This document shows, piece by piece, positions 41,503 through 51,249 of a stretch of DNA of 51,487 nucleotides; within the stretch, counting starts at the first letter, position 1; each line of letters begins with the position of its first letter. Under the pieces are notes generated by a model that did not search any database, was not told the DNA's origin, and saw only the letters and a list, made by a program, of their open reading frames with translations. The DNA is from Christensenellaceae bacterium. GTDB taxonomy: Bacteria > Bacillota > Clostridia > Christensenellales > UBA1750. Location of the stretch: NCBI GenBank assembly GCA_031280685.1, contig JAITGM010000012.1:1-51487 (forward strand), written 5' to 3'. The position numbers were made by a program, and so were the translations under genes.

Positions 41503-42081
41503 TCAGCGCAGGAAGATGGCCCCGATGACCCCTGCAGCCACGGTCAGCAGGATGGGATTGGCCTTGAAGCGGATATTGAGCACGGCCGTGGCCAGGAAGA
41601 TGCCGCCCAGCAGGAAGGAAATCGAGCCTAAGGGGTCGGAAACGAGGGTGAAAAGGCTCTTCCCCTCGTGAAAGAGGATGCCTTCTGCGATCGTCCAGGC
41701 AGCGGCGGCGATCAGGCCGACCGCGGCCGGCCTGATGCCCGAAAGGCAATCGTTGAGGATGTGATTCTCTTTATATTTGGCGATAAAGCGCATGAGCAGC
41801 GTCACGATCAGCAGCGAGGGCAGCGAAACGCCGATGGTCGCCGCGAGCGAGCCCCAGAAGCCGGAGCTTAGGTAGCCCACGTAGGTCGCCGCGTTGATGG
41901 CGATGGGCCCGGGCACCACCATATCCAGCGCGTTGAGATCCGCCATCTGCGCCACGGAAACGCCGAGCTTCTGCCCTTCGACCATGATCATAGAGAGCAT
42001 GGCGTAGCCGCCGCCAAAGCCGACGATGCCGATTTTAAAGAAGACGTAGAGCAGGTTCAGGCAGGCAAAAAAAAGCGTCAT
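41503..42081 (-). CDS. chromate-transporter-family (ChrA) half protein, second subunit
   Basis: The 192-residue membrane protein is one half of a CHR transporter, with the family signature FFKIGIVGFGGGYAMLSMI near the N-terminus and PGPIAINAATYVGY after it, and about five to six spans. Short CHR proteins work as pairs of opposite topology. Family members export chromate, but many close to core genes have no tested substrate. The ATG overlaps the partner's stop (ATGA), and a strong terminator follows. Confidence 0.88.
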   Translation of the reverse strand: MTLFFACLNLLYVFFKIGIVGFGGGYAMLSMIMVEGQKLGVSVAQMADLNALDMVVPGPIAINAATYVGYLSSGFWGSLAATIGVSLPSLLIVTLLMRFIAKYKENHILNDCLSGIRPAAVGLIAAAAWTIAEGILFHEGKSLFTLVSDPLGSISFLLGGIFLATAVLNIRFKANPILLTVAAGVIGAIFLR

Positions 42082-42680
42082 TTCCCCTCACCCCCTTTGG
42101 CTGCACCCTGGTTGGCTTCGCCCGCCGCCTTTTTGGGCCTAAAGCGTTGGTAAAGGTAGCCCGCAAGCCCGGCCAGCAGCACGCAAAGCGGCGCGCTGAC
42201 ATCAAAGACCACGACGAGGGCGAAGATCGCCAGCATCACGACCAGCGCGAAGGCGGATTTTAGGTTGCGCTGCCCGAGCGACCAGGCGGCCGAAAGCACC
42301 AGCGCCGAGGAGGCCGCGCGGATGGCCCGCATAGCCCCGAGCGCAGGCCCTGCCTGCGGGATGAACTGAATGGCGATAGTGGCCGCGAGCATCAAAATGA
42401 AGGCCGAAATCGTGGAGCCAAGGCCGGCCGCGAGCATGCCCATCGTGCCCGCGACATGGCGGCCCACGAAGCTTGCGCAGTTGAGCGCGATGACGCCGGG
42501 CAGGGTTTGCGAGAGGGTGGCGTACTCGAGGAACTGATCCTTATCCATGAAGCCGTAGTGCTCGACGACGTCCTTTTCGATGACGGGCAGCATGGCAAGG
42601 CCGCCTGCGAAGGTAAAGGTGCCCGCCTTAAAGAAGGTGCAAAACAGCCCCCAAAGGGAGCGAAGCTTGGCGTTGGCCAT
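42078..42680 (-). CDS. chromate-transporter-family (ChrA) half protein, first subunit
   Basis: The 200-residue partner has the CHR signature FFKAGTFTFAGGLAMLPVIEKDVVE and LSQTLPGVIALNCASFVGRHVAG, about six spans and a short hydrophilic basic tail. I chose the ATG with GGGG 9 bases upstream; an ATG three codons earlier overlaps that site. Together with the overlapping gene it should form one two-subunit transporter. The real anion is uncertain. Confidence 0.88.
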   Translation of the reverse strand: MANAKLRSLWGLFCTFFKAGTFTFAGGLAMLPVIEKDVVEHYGFMDKDQFLEYATLSQTLPGVIALNCASFVGRHVAGTMGMLAAGLGSTISAFILMLAATIAIQFIPQAGPALGAMRAIRAASSALVLSAAWSLGQRNLKSAFALVVMLAIFALVVVFDVSAPLCVLLAGLAGYLYQRFRPKKAAGEANQGAAKGGEGK

Positions 42681-42745
42681 TGGAAACATCCCCCAAAAGG
42701 GACGCCCCCGGCGCAAAGCGAGAAAGCGCGCCGGGAGCGCCGGAT

Positions 42746-44965
42746 TTAGGCCTTGATGGCCTTGTGCTTTTGCCAGGCGGTCCACAGCGGCGCCGCCAGA
42801 ACGATGGTGGAGTAGCAGCCGCTAACCGTGCCCATGGCCATGGGCAGCGCAAAGGTGCGGATGGACTCAAGCCCGCTTCCCGCCGCGAAGGCATAGACCA
42901 AGGCGATCGAGAAGAAGACCGCAAGATTGGTATAGAGCGAGCGGGTAAAGCTCTGCGAGATGCTGCGATCGACCAGCTCCTCGATGTTATAGCCCTTCTT
43001 GGCCGCCAGCGTGTTTTCGCGGATGCGATCGTAGATGACGATGGTATCGTTGATGGAATAGCCAAGAATCGTCAGCGCGACGGCGATGAAGGAGTCGCCG
43101 ATCGGGATGCCGAAGACGACGAAGGTGAAGAAGGCGATCAAAACATCGTGCAGAAGGGTTAAAAGCGCCATGACGCCGGCCGAGAGGCCGTGGATCTTGC
43201 GGAAGCTGAACCAAACATAGAGGATGATCAGCGCGGCGGAGAGGATCAGCGCCAGGATGCCCTTCGTCAGGAACTGGTGGCCGAAGAAGGGCGCCACGTT
43301 GTTGGTCTGCGCCAGGGCCAGGCTTTGCTCCGGGAAGGCAGCGACCAGCGCGCCGGTTACGCCCTGCAGGGTTTCGTTGCTCAGGGTATCGCCGCCGGCG
43401 AGGTTGAGCACCAGCATCTTTTCCTGGCTTAAGTAATCGGTGGTGATCTGCGCGGTGACCAGATCGCCGCCCAGGGCGGAACTGGCGACGTTCGCTGCGT
43501 CGTCCGGGTCGATTTCAACGCTTTCGTTGAGGTCATATTTGAGGATCGCGCCGCCCTTGAACTGAATATCGAGGCTCACGCCGTCGATGAAGAGGAAGAT
43601 CAGCCCGATGAGCATCAGCGCGCCCGAGATCATGAAGAAAATCTTGCGCTTGGCATAGAAGGGGAAAACCTTGAGCTGCTTGCGCTGGCTCTTTTCGCTC
43701 AAGAACATGCGCTGGTTCTTGGCGAAGCCGAAGCGGACGATGGAGGAGGTCAGCAGCCGCGTGGCCATAACGCCGGCGACGAAGTTCATGATGATGCCAA
43801 AGAGCAGGGTGTAGGCGAACGAGAGCATGGCTCCAGAGGTCAAAACCATCATGATGACCGCCACGATGAGCACGGTGATGTTGCCGTCGAATACCGACGA
43901 AAAGGCCCGCGTAAAGCCCGAGGCGACCGCGGCCTCTACGCGCTTGCCGTCGCGCAGTTCCTCGCGGATGCGCTCGGATACGATGATGTTGGCATCCACC
44001 GCCATGCCGATGGAGAGGATAATACCCGCGATGCCCGGCAGGGTGACGGTGAACTGCGGCCAGGTCAGCAAAATGAGCTGCCCGGCGACCTGCAGCAGCA
44101 GAGAGATCGACGCGATCACGCCCGAGAGGCGATAGATCAGGATCAGGCCGATGCAGATCAGCACGAAGGCCAGGATGCCGGCCAAAACCATCACATCCAG
44201 CGCGTTGGAGCCAAGCAGAGGGCTGATGGCGCTGTAGTTGCTGGTTTCAAGGGCGAAGGGCAGCGCGCCCGAGTTGATGAGGTTGGCCAAATTGCGGGCC
44301 TCTTCCTGGGTTTCAAGGCCCGTGATGACGCAATCTTGCGAGTTGATGGCCTGGTTGACCGTAGGCGCCGAGATCACGTTATCGTCCATGTTGATGCTGA
44401 TCTGCTGGCCCACAAGCCTGGCCGTGGCCTCGGCAAAGAGGGCCTGGCCTTCGGGGCGAAGGCGCAGCCGCACCTCGTAGCCCGGAGTGCCGTCGGCGGG
44501 CACGGCGGATTCCGCGTGCTCTACGTGTAGGCCTTCGAGCACCACGGCGCCGTCCGGATCCTTAAAGGTGAGCTTTGCCATCGTGCCAAGCTCGGCGATG
44601 GCCGAATCCGGGTCGAAGTCCGTTTCGTCCGACTTCCAGGGGAAGCGCACGAAGACGAAGCCGTTTTCGGAGTCGATCGTCACGTCGCGGTCGAGTATGT
44701 TGTTTTGGTCAAGGCGGATCTCCATGATTGCCCTGGCGGCCTCGAGCTCGCTGGCCGTGGGCTTGCGGCCCAGATCCTTTGGGGTGAAGGTGGCGTCCAC
44801 GCCGCCCCGGATGTCGATGCCAAAGCGCATATCGGCCGCGCCGGGGATGCGCACCTTGTAGATGCCAAGGCTCGCGTTCACGCCGAAGATGGAAAGGTAG
44901 CCCAGGATCAGCGTGATGATCAACACCACGAAAAAGGTGGATTTGCTCCGTAAAAGTCGTTGCAT
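42746..44965 (-). CDS. secDF: fused SecDF protein-export membrane protein
   Basis: The 739-residue protein joins SecD and SecF in one chain, as in Bacillus. It uses the proton gradient to help pull proteins out of SecYEG. The SecD half has FGIDIRGGVDATF (about 50-62), a large extracellular domain and SIGMAVDANIIVSERIREEL. The SecF half starts near residue 435, with DIQFKGGAILKYDLNE and ILGYSINDTIVIYDRIREN. About 12 spans are expected. The ATG with GAGGG upstream is preferred over a GTG five codons earlier. The first gene of the unit may be the small secreted protein upstream. Confidence 0.95.
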   Translation of the reverse strand: MQRLLRSKSTFFVVLIITLILGYLSIFGVNASLGIYKVRIPGAADMRFGIDIRGGVDATFTPKDLGRKPTASELEAARAIMEIRLDQNNILDRDVTIDSENGFVFVRFPWKSDETDFDPDSAIAELGTMAKLTFKDPDGAVVLEGLHVEHAESAVPADGTPGYEVRLRLRPEGQALFAEATARLVGQQISINMDDNVISAPTVNQAINSQDCVITGLETQEEARNLANLINSGALPFALETSNYSAISPLLGSNALDVMVLAGILAFVLICIGLILIYRLSGVIASISLLLQVAGQLILLTWPQFTVTLPGIAGIILSIGMAVDANIIVSERIREELRDGKRVEAAVASGFTRAFSSVFDGNITVLIVAVIMMVLTSGAMLSFAYTLLFGIIMNFVAGVMATRLLTSSIVRFGFAKNQRMFLSEKSQRKQLKVFPFYAKRKIFFMISGALMLIGLIFLFIDGVSLDIQFKGGAILKYDLNESVEIDPDDAANVASSALGGDLVTAQITTDYLSQEKMLVLNLAGGDTLSNETLQGVTGALVAAFPEQSLALAQTNNVAPFFGHQFLTKGILALILSAALIILYVWFSFRKIHGLSAGVMALLTLLHDVLIAFFTFVVFGIPIGDSFIAVALTILGYSINDTIVIYDRIRENTLAAKKGYNIEELVDRSISQSFTRSLYTNLAVFFSIALVYAFAAGSGLESIRTFALPMAMGTVSGCYSTIVLAAPLWTAWQKHKAIKA

Positions 44966-45007
44966 GGATAATTCCCTCACAAATTCATCGTTATTTTGGC
45001 GGTTTTT

Positions 45008-45382
45008 CTAAAGGGAGGCCTTCGGCGGGGCGTGCCCGCCCAGGTAAAGTGCCAGGGGCGGGGCCTTGGCGCGGCGGGCCGTTGTGCCCTCGCGCCGCAG
45101 ACTGCGAACAAAGCCCTGTCTCGGGGGCAGCGGCGCGAAGCGCAGCAGCGCGGCGGGCAAAGCAGCCCTTGCGCCGCGCTCGGCCGCGCTGCCCGCGCGC
45201 AGATGCGCTTCGCCCGAAGAAACCCAGAGCAGGCGCCGCGCGGAGGCGCTGAGCGCGGAAGGCTGCGCACAGCCTTCCGCGCTTTGGGCAGGCTGCTCCG
45301 CCGCAAGGGCGAAAAACGGGGTGACCAGGCAGAGCGCAAGCAAGAGAAAGGCCAAAAAAAGGCCCTTTTCCCCTTCTCGCAT
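45008..45382 (-). CDS. small exported protein of unknown function
   Basis: The 124-residue frame begins MREGEKGLFLAFLLLALCLVT, a convincing signal peptide with cleavage near FALAA. It has GGGGG upstream of the ATG and a good promoter at 45417-45445. The mature part is rich in Ala, Arg and Gly, with no recognisable domain, and several inverted repeats sit in the DNA. It lies 42 bases before secDF in the same direction. The signal peptide argues for a real gene, but the low-complexity mature part could be shadow sequence. Confidence 0.45.
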   Translation of the reverse strand: MREGEKGLFLAFLLLALCLVTPFFALAAEQPAQSAEGCAQPSALSASARRLLWVSSGEAHLRAGSAAERGARAALPAALLRFAPLPPRQGFVRSLRREGTTARRAKAPPLALYLGGHAPPKASL

Positions 45383-45416
45383 CCGCCGCACCCCCTTTGC
45401 GCTTCAAATCCAAGCT

Positions 45417-45445
45417 ATCATACACTCTTTAGCGCAAAAAGGCAA
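45417..45445 (-). promoter_or_regulatory. promoter upstream of the small exported protein and secDF
   Basis: On the minus strand TTGCCT (45440-45445), a 17-base spacer and TATGAT (45417-45422) stand in a short AT-rich stretch. Confidence 0.65.
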
Positions 45446-45792
45446 GGAAAATGCCCCTTTATGGCCAAGCTGTTTTTACCGCGCCGCTTCGTTTTTCGTG
45501 GATTCCATTGCCGCTGCGCAGCTATTGCCAGGGACGGAGAACGGGCGCGCTCGCTGCGCTCGCGCGCCGGGGGCCAGCTCCGCGCTTCGCGCGGCCTGCC
45601 GCTGCGTGGCAGCGGCGGCTGCGCCGCCGGCTGGCCCCCCCCCGATGGCTGCAGGCAAGCCTAGCTGCATGCCGCGACGCGATGTGTGGTGACATGGAAG
45701 GCCCGCGGCCCAAACTGTGCCCTTGCGGTGGTGGGCAGGGGCCGGCTCGATTTAAGAACGGCGCCCGAGCGAAGCTCGGGCGCCGTGGCCTG
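45446..45792. repeat. intergenic composite palindromic repeat region
   Basis: No gene is supported. The 25-base palindrome at 45544-45568 (core GCTCGCTGCGCTCGC) is followed by CGCGCTTCGCGCGG, a GCTGCGTGGCAGC hairpin and a GGCGGCTGCGCCGCC hairpin. This is the same kind of series as 51378-51487. A further GC-rich inverted repeat GGCGCCCGAG/CTCGGGCGCC at about 45760-45784 may act as the terminator of the gene at 45793. Confidence 0.7.
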
Positions 45793-46170
45793 CTATTCCT
45801 GCGGGGCGCCGGGCGCGGCGCTTTGGTAGTCCTTGCCCCAAAGCCCCTTTTGGCGCTCGAAATTAACGCGGTTCTTGTCTAGATACAGCGCGTGCAGCTC
45901 GCTCGCGTCCATGCCGGCCTCAAGGCACATCGAAACGAAGAAGTGCAGCACATCGACAAGTTCGCCCTTGAGCTTTTCGGGCTGAACCGGCGCGTTGTTC
46001 TTCCACCACTTGAAGCGCGCCTCGTCGAGCACCTCGGCAAGCTCGGAAATCATGGCCAAAACCTGCTTTTGAATCCATTCTTCCGGCGGGATGCCGTTTA
46101 GGGCCCGCTCTTGCTTCAGGGCGTGGTTGAAGCGCTGCTGCAGGGCGAAGATTTCGTCGAGCTTATCCAT
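45793..46170 (-). CDS. MazG-like/dimeric dUTPase-fold NTP pyrophosphatase
   Basis: The 125-residue all-alpha protein has the metal-binding pattern of dimeric dUTPases and MazG relatives. E-x2-E is in SELAEVLDEARFKWWK and E-x2-D in GELVDVLHFFVSM, with a C-terminal LYLDKNRVNFERQ. It would hydrolyse dUTP or another (deoxy)nucleoside triphosphate to the monophosphate, limiting misincorporation. The start has GGAGG upstream inside the end of the M16 peptidase gene (8-base overlap). The tail is low in complexity. Confidence 0.85.
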   Translation of the reverse strand: MDKLDEIFALQQRFNHALKQERALNGIPPEEWIQKQVLAMISELAEVLDEARFKWWKNNAPVQPEKLKGELVDVLHFFVSMCLEAGMDASELHALYLDKNRVNFERQKGLWGKDYQSAAPGAPQE

Positions 46171-47425
46171 GCAAGGCCTCCGAAAGGGCCGAGAAGTCCA
46201 AATCCTCGGGGCCCACAATCGAGGCGCCGAAGGGCGAGAGGAAGATTTTTCTGCAAAGGGCGGCGGCCTCTTCCAGGTTGGCCGCGTCAAGGCCCCGCAG
46301 GTATTCTTCTTCGCTGCGCAGCCGCCCAAGCAGCAGCTGCCCGCGGCCCAGCGCTTGCATGCGAGCGCTGCCGGATTCCATCGAGAGCAGGTACCCTCCA
46401 CGAATCTGCTCGCGCGATTTTTCGAATTCCTCGGCGGGAATGCCGCCTTCGACCAGACGCCGAAGCTCCTCGCCCATCAGGTTCAGCACGCGCTGGGCGG
46501 TCTTTGGGCTGGTGCCCGCATAGAGGGTTTCGATCCCCGTGCGCGCGTGGGAGCTTGGGTAGGAATAGACGCTGTAGGCAAGGCCGGCCTGCTCGCGGAT
46601 GCGCTGAAACAGCCGGGAAGACATTGAGCCGCCGAGCAGGTTGTTGAGGATGAGCAGGCTGAAGTTGGCTTCATCCCCCAGCGGCAGCGAGGGGAAGGCC
46701 AGGCAGATCTGGGTCTGCTCAAGCTCCTTCTGCCTAAAAAGGGTCCTGGGGGCGAACTCGACGGCGGGGTAATCACGGTATTGATATTCGCCGGCCCAGG
46801 GCGCGAAGCTTTCGCCCAAGAGCCGCAGGGTTTCGTCCCAGTCGTAGTTGCCGGCCAGGGTGAGGACCGCGTTTTGGGGCTTATAGCGCGCCTTCATGAA
46901 GCCGAGCAGCCCGCGGCGACTCACGGCGCGGATGCCATCCGCTGGCCCTAAGATGCTGCGCCCGAGCGAGTGCCCGCCAAACATGGCTAAAGCGAGCTGA
47001 TCCTGCGCCAGATCTTCCGGGGTATCCTCACCCATGGCAATTTCTTCTAAAATCACGCCCTTTTCCTTCTCAAGCTCGTCCTGCGGGAAGGTTGGATTCA
47101 AAACGAGGTCAGAAAGCAGGCCCAAGGCCTCCTTTAGGCGGGTGGAAACCACCTTGACGTAGAAGCAGGTCAGCTCTTTGGATGTGAAGGCGTTCATTTG
47201 GCCGCCGAGAAAGTCCATTTCTTCGGCGATCTGCCGCGCGCTGCGTCTTTCCGTGCCCTTGAAGAGCATGTGCTCGACGAAGTGTGAGTAGCCGTTTTCT
47301 TCGGGCTTTTCGTCGGCCGAGCCGTTGCGCAGCCAGACGCCCAGCGAAACCGAGCGCAGGAAGGGCATTCTCTCGCCCACGATGGCCAGGCCGTTTGGCA
47401 GGGTTGCCCGGTCAAAAACTTGCAT
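46163..47425 (-). CDS. M16-family zinc peptidase (YmxG/MlpA-like)
   Basis: The 420-residue protein is a pitrilysin-type peptidase. The inverted zinc motif H-x2-E-H is HFVEH (48-52). The third ligand Glu falls in the VILEEIAMGEDTPED stretch, and the C-terminal domain has REQAGLAYSVYSYPSSH. Bacterial members next to pnp are thought to process peptides. The gene follows pnp in the order seen in many Firmicutes. A terminator lies between them, so it may have its own promoter. The ATG follows AAAAGGAGG. Confidence 0.93.
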   Translation of the reverse strand: MQVFDRATLPNGLAIVGERMPFLRSVSLGVWLRNGSADEKPEENGYSHFVEHMLFKGTERRSARQIAEEMDFLGGQMNAFTSKELTCFYVKVVSTRLKEALGLLSDLVLNPTFPQDELEKEKGVILEEIAMGEDTPEDLAQDQLALAMFGGHSLGRSILGPADGIRAVSRRGLLGFMKARYKPQNAVLTLAGNYDWDETLRLLGESFAPWAGEYQYRDYPAVEFAPRTLFRQKELEQTQICLAFPSLPLGDEANFSLLILNNLLGGSMSSRLFQRIREQAGLAYSVYSYPSSHARTGIETLYAGTSPKTAQRVLNLMGEELRRLVEGGIPAEEFEKSREQIRGGYLLSMESGSARMQALGRGQLLLGRLRSEEEYLRGLDAANLEEAAALCRKIFLSPFGASIVGPEDLDFSALSEALHG

Positions 47426-47455
47426 GAAGCAGCCTCCTTTTATCCTTTTAGATGG

Positions 47456-47484
47456 AAAAAGGGGAAGCGGCGCTTCCCCTTTTG
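47456..47484 (-). terminator. terminator of pnp
   Basis: AAAAGGGGAAGC pairs with GCTTCCCCTTTT around a GGC loop, with AAAA giving the T-run on the minus strand. It lies between pnp and the M16 peptidase gene. Confidence 0.85.
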
Positions 47485-47528
47485 GTCTTCAGTTCCGTTG
47501 GGCTTAGCTTTTGCCGCGGCGCAGGCTT

Positions 47529-49694
47529 TTAGTCCTCGCGGCGGGGGCGGAAGGGTGGGCGACGGTCGGGGTCGCCGCCTTCGCGGTTAAAGGCCGGGCG
47601 CGGGCGCTCGGGCACCACGATGTCGGTCCGAACCAAATCGACGCGGCCCTGCTGGTCGATGCGCGAAACGCGCACGGGGATGATGTCACCGAGCGAAACC
47701 GCATCCTCGACCTTTTCAACCCTGCCGGGGGCGAGCTTTGAGATGTGGAGCATCCCGTCCTTGCCGGGCACCAGCTCGATGAACGCGCCGATTGGGATGA
47801 TGCGCACGACCTTGCCCACGAATTCCTGGCCGACCTCTACGCCGCCCGCGATGGACTCGATGATGTGGCGGGCCTTCGCTGCAGCTTCTTCGTCGGGCGT
47901 GGCGATGAAGACGCGGCCGTCGTCCTCTATGTCGATCTTCACGCCGGTGTCGGCGATGATCTTGTTGATGACCTTGCCGCCGGAACCGATCACCTCGCGG
48001 ATCTTTTCAGGGTCGATACTGAAGGCGATGATCTTGGGCGCGTACTTGGAAAGGCTCGCGCGCGGAGCGGAAAGCACCTCAAGCATCTTGCCCATGATGT
48101 GCATGCGGCCCTCGTAGGCCTGCGAAAGCGCCTGGCGAAGGATGGCTTCGTCGATGCCCTTTATTTTGATGTCCATCTGGATGGCGGTGATGCCGTCCTT
48201 GGTGCCGGCAACCTTAAAGTCCATGTCGCCCAAGAAGTCTTCAAGGCCCTGTATGTCGGTCAGAACCGAGATCTTGCCCGAATTCTCGTCTTGAATCAGG
48301 CCCATCGCGCAGCCTGCCACGGGCTTTTTGAGCGGCACGCCGGCGTCCATGAGCGCCAGGGTCGAGCCGCAGACGGAGCCCATGGAGGTCGAGCCGTTGG
48401 ACGAGATCGCTTCCGAAACCACACGGATGGCGTAGGGAAAGGTTTCTTCATCCGGAATCATGGGCTCGAGCGCGCGCTCAGCCAGCGCGCCGTGGCCGAT
48501 TTCGCGGCGGCCCGGGGAGCGCAGGGGGCGCGATTCGCCGGTGGAGTAGGGGGGCATGTTGTAATGGTGCATGTAGCGCTTGAATTCATCCTCGGAGATG
48601 CCGTCGAGCTTCTGCTGGTCGCCCACGGCACCCAGGGTCACCACGCTCATCACCTGGGTTTGGCCCCTGGTGAACACGGCCGAACCGTGGGTGCGCGGCA
48701 GAAGGCTGGCCTCGCACCAAATCGGGCGTACCTGGGTCAGGCCGCGGCCATCGGGCCGCACGCCGTTCTTGGTGATATTGGCCCGCATGACCTTTTTTTG
48801 CATCGAATAGAGGATGTCGCCAATTTCACGCTCGCCGTCCGGGTAATCGGGCAAAAAGGCGTCTAAAACCTCTTGCTTTAGCTGCTTTTCGCGCCCGGAG
48901 CGCTCCTCGCGGTCGAAGCTTTCAAAAACCCACTCCATCTTCTGGGCGGCGAAAGCCTTGACCTTCTCTTCCAGCTCTTCGCGCACCGAAACCAGCGGGA
49001 ATTCGGCCTTGGGCTGGCCGATTTCGGCGATGATCCCCTCTTGAAAGGCTACCAGGCGCTTGATCTCTTCGTGGGCGAAGAGAATGGCTGCGAGCATGGT
49101 TTCTTCGCTGATCTCTTTGGCGCCGGCTTCCACCATCATGATGGCGTCCTTCGTGCCGGCGACCGTCAGGTGCAGGTCGCTCTTTTCGCGCTGCTCAAGG
49201 TTCGGGTTTAAGACGAACTCGCCGTCCACCAGGCCCACCACGACCGAGCCAGTCGGCCCGCCGAAGGGGATGGGGGAAACCGCGAGGGCGATCGAGGAGC
49301 CGATCATCGCGGGGATCTCGGCCGAATTGTCGTTATCGTTTGAGAGAACGGTGGCCACGACCGAAACATCGTTGCGGAAGCCCTTGGGGAAGAGCGGGCG
49401 CAGGGGGCGGTCGATGAGGCGGGAGGTGAGGATGGCCTTTTCGGTCGGCCTGCCTTCGCGCTTAATGAAGCCGCCGGGGATCTTGCCCACCGAATAGAGC
49501 TTTTCTTCAAAATCGCAGCCCAGGGGGAAGAAGTCGATGCCCGGGCGGGGCGTGGCCGAAACCGTGGCGCAGACGAGCACCGCGGTATCGCCATAGCGAA
49601 CGAGCACGCTGCCCGAAGCCTGTTCCGCGTAGCGGCCGAATTCGAGGGAAAGCTCCCTGCCGGCCAGGTCGGTCTTATAGAGGCGGTGTTCCAT
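47529..49694 (-). CDS. pnp: polyribonucleotide nucleotidyltransferase (PNPase)
   Basis: The 721-residue enzyme degrades RNA 3' to 5' with phosphate and can add tails. It has two RNase PH domains; the second has the catalytic core [20 protein letters not shown]. The linking helical domain lies between them. The KH domain ([16 protein letters not shown], with its GxxG loop) and the S1 domain ([21 protein letters not shown]) follow. The C-terminal tail is basic and Pro-rich (FRPRRED). The ATG follows AAAGGAG. The gene lies downstream of rpsO with hairpins between, as in many bacteria. Confidence 0.97.
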   Translation of the reverse strand: MEHRLYKTDLAGRELSLEFGRYAEQASGSVLVRYGDTAVLVCATVSATPRPGIDFFPLGCDFEEKLYSVGKIPGGFIKREGRPTEKAILTSRLIDRPLRPLFPKGFRNDVSVVATVLSNDNDNSAEIPAMIGSSIALAVSPIPFGGPTGSVVVGLVDGEFVLNPNLEQREKSDLHLTVAGTKDAIMMVEAGAKEISEETMLAAILFAHEEIKRLVAFQEGIIAEIGQPKAEFPLVSVREELEEKVKAFAAQKMEWVFESFDREERSGREKQLKQEVLDAFLPDYPDGEREIGDILYSMQKKVMRANITKNGVRPDGRGLTQVRPIWCEASLLPRTHGSAVFTRGQTQVMSVVTLGAVGDQQKLDGISEDEFKRYMHHYNMPPYSTGESRPLRSPGRREIGHGALAERALEPMIPDEETFPYAIRVVSEAISSNGSTSMGSVCGSTLALMDAGVPLKKPVAGCAMGLIQDENSGKISVLTDIQGLEDFLGDMDFKVAGTKDGITAIQMDIKIKGIDEAILRQALSQAYEGRMHIMGKMLEVLSAPRASLSKYAPKIIAFSIDPEKIREVIGSGGKVINKIIADTGVKIDIEDDGRVFIATPDEEAAAKARHIIESIAGGVEVGQEFVGKVVRIIPIGAFIELVPGKDGMLHISKLAPGRVEKVEDAVSLGDIIPVRVSRIDQQGRVDLVRTDIVVPERPRPAFNREGGDPDRRPPFRPRRED

Positions 49695-49772
49695 TGTTGA
49701 GGATCTCCTTTCAAAGGTCGGGAAGAGGGGCGGCCTTTCGCGTCCATCCCTTGCCCCCTCTGCATGGAGTTT

Positions 49773-49891
49773 GCCGGGCCTTTTGACGGCCCGTGAAAAA
49801 ACCCGGCAAACCCCACGGAGCAGGAAGGGCGCTCAAGATGAATTTCGCAGGATGGCCGGGCTTTTCGGGTTCTGCCCGGCCCCCTGCGAAA
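49773..49891 (-). promoter_or_regulatory. rpsO-pnp intergenic stem-loops
   Basis: Two long hairpins stand between rpsO and pnp. In the first, TTTGCCGGG pairs with CCCGGCAAA across about 23 bases. In the second, at 49843-49891, TTTCGCAG pairs with CTGCGAAA outside and GGCCGGGC with GCCCGGCC inside. Neither has a good T-run, except TTTTTT inside the loop of the first. They are possible RNase III or PNPase control sites or partial terminators. Confidence 0.6.
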
Positions 49892-49910
49892 CGAAGGCCT
49901 GTGCTTTGAG

Positions 49911-50174
49911 TTAGCGGCGGATGCCCAGCTCCGCGATCAATTCGCGGTAACGCATCACGTCGAGCTTGCGCAGATAGTCCAGCAGGCCGCGCCGCTTGCC
50001 GACCATGATCAGCAGGCCGCGGCGGGAGTGGTGATCCTTCTTGTTGGCGCGCAGGTGCTCTGTCAGGTGGTTGATGCGCTCGGTCAGAAGGGCGATCTGC
50101 ACCTCGGGCGAGCCGGTATCGCCCTCGTGGCGGGCGAATTTGACGATGAGGTCGGTCTTCAGGGTCTTGTCCAT
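49911..50174 (-). CDS. rpsO: 30S ribosomal protein S15
   Basis: The 87-residue protein binds 16S rRNA early in small-subunit assembly. It shows the family core [50 protein letters not shown] and a [12 protein letters not shown] end. The length is normal. The ATG follows GGAGG. A promoter at 50281-50309 and a structured leader of about 100 bases precede it, where S15 could repress its own translation. Confidence 0.96.
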   Translation of the reverse strand: MDKTLKTDLIVKFARHEGDTGSPEVQIALLTERINHLTEHLRANKKDHHSRRGLLIMVGKRRGLLDYLRKLDVMRYRELIAELGIRR

Positions 50175-50280
50175 GGTTTTGTTCCTCCGCATTTGAAGTA
50201 GATTTAGAAATCGCCGCCCGCCGAATTGGCCGCGCTGCGTTGGCACGCAAACCCTCCAGCGGCGGTTCAAACCAGCCTTT

Positions 50281-50309
50281 ATGATAACAGAACGGTGCCG
50301 CTTTGTAAA
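50281..50309 (-). promoter_or_regulatory. promoter of rpsO
   Basis: On the minus strand TTTACA (50304-50309), a 17-base spacer and TATCAT (50281-50286) lie about 107 bases before the rpsO start. Confidence 0.7.
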
Positions 50310-50319
50310 TGCCCGGGCG

Positions 50320-51249
50320 TTATTTTTGGGCTTTTTCGGCCAGGAAAGCTCGCGCGGCGGCAAGATCGCGCAGAACCTGGGCCTGCAGGGCCTCAAGTCC
50401 GTCAAACTTGAGCTCGGGCCGTAAAAACGCCAGGAGCTCAAGCTTTACGCAGCTACCGTAGGCATCGCCCGAAAAACCGATGAGGTGCGCCTCGGTCGCG
50501 GGGGGTGCGCTGGGGACGCTGGGACGCAGCCCAACGTTGCAAACTGCGGGGAAGCGCGCGCGGCCCAAAACGGCAAAACCCGCGTAGACCCCAAACTTGG
50601 GCAAAAGCTTATCGTCTCTCAAGCGCAGATTCGCGGTGGGGAAGCCCAGCGTCCGCGCGAGACGCTGCCCCGGCACGACGCGGCCCCAAAGCGCGTAGGG
50701 CTGGCCCAAAAGCGCATTGGCCCTTTCCAAATCGCCGCCCTGGAGCAGTCCGCGAATGGCGCTGGATGAGAGCCTTTCGCCGCCGCGCGAAAGCTCGGGC
50801 ACGATTTGAAGCGCGAAGCCCATCTGCCCAGAGAGCCTTCGCAAAAGGGCCGCGTCGCCTTTGCCGCCGCGCCCGAAGCGGTGATCCTCCCCGGCGGCAA
50901 AGGCCTTCGCCCCGTAGTTTTCGCAAAGTAGGGCAATAAAATCCTCAGCCGCAATGTTTTTGAGCTCTTCGCTGAAGCGCGGCAGGACGGCCAGGCCCAT
51001 GCCGGCCTTTTTAAGAGCCCAGGCCTTCTCGGCAGCCGGCAAGAGAAGCTTTTTTTCGCCCCCATCATCAAGCAGCGAAAGAGGGTGGCTCGAAAAGCTG
51101 AACGCGCCGGGCAGCAAGGCATTTTCGTCCGCAAGACACTGCGCCGCGGCCAAAACCGCCCGGTGGCCGAGGTGCAACCCATCGAACATCCCCAGTGCCA
51201 GGGCTGTTTTTTGTGAAAACCCTTCGCTCAAGTTTAAGATCAGCTTCAT
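50320..51249 (-). CDS. ribF: bifunctional riboflavin kinase/FAD synthetase
   Basis: The 309-residue enzyme makes FMN from riboflavin and then FAD. The N-terminal adenylyltransferase domain has [14 protein letters not shown] (about 20-33) and [14 protein letters not shown] with [12 protein letters not shown]. The C-terminal kinase domain has [15 protein letters not shown] and CNVGLRPS. It lies upstream of rpsO, a linkage common in bacteria. Confidence 0.94.
   Translation of the reverse strand: MKLILNLSEGFSQKTALALGMFDGLHLGHRAVLAAAQCLADENALLPGAFSFSSHPLSLLDDGGEKKLLLPAAEKAWALKKAGMGLAVLPRFSEELKNIAAEDFIALLCENYGAKAFAAGEDHRFGRGGKGDAALLRRLSGQMGFALQIVPELSRGGERLSSSAIRGLLQGGDLERANALLGQPYALWGRVVPGQRLARTLGFPTANLRLRDDKLLPKFGVYAGFAVLGRARFPAVCNVGLRPSVPSAPPATEAHLIGFSGDAYGSCVKLELLAFLRPELKFDGLEALQAQVLRDLAAARAFLAEKAQK

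Noticed and set aside
44996-45664. 222-codon plus-strand open frame upstream of secDF
   Set aside because: Arg/Ala/Gly-rich shadow with no ribosome site; it spans the minus-strand promoter and repeat region.
47745-48866. 373-codon open frame on the plus strand opposite pnp
   Set aside because: It is antisense to a certain gene, rich in His, Arg, Gly and Val as expected from the complementary frame, and has no ribosome site or domain.
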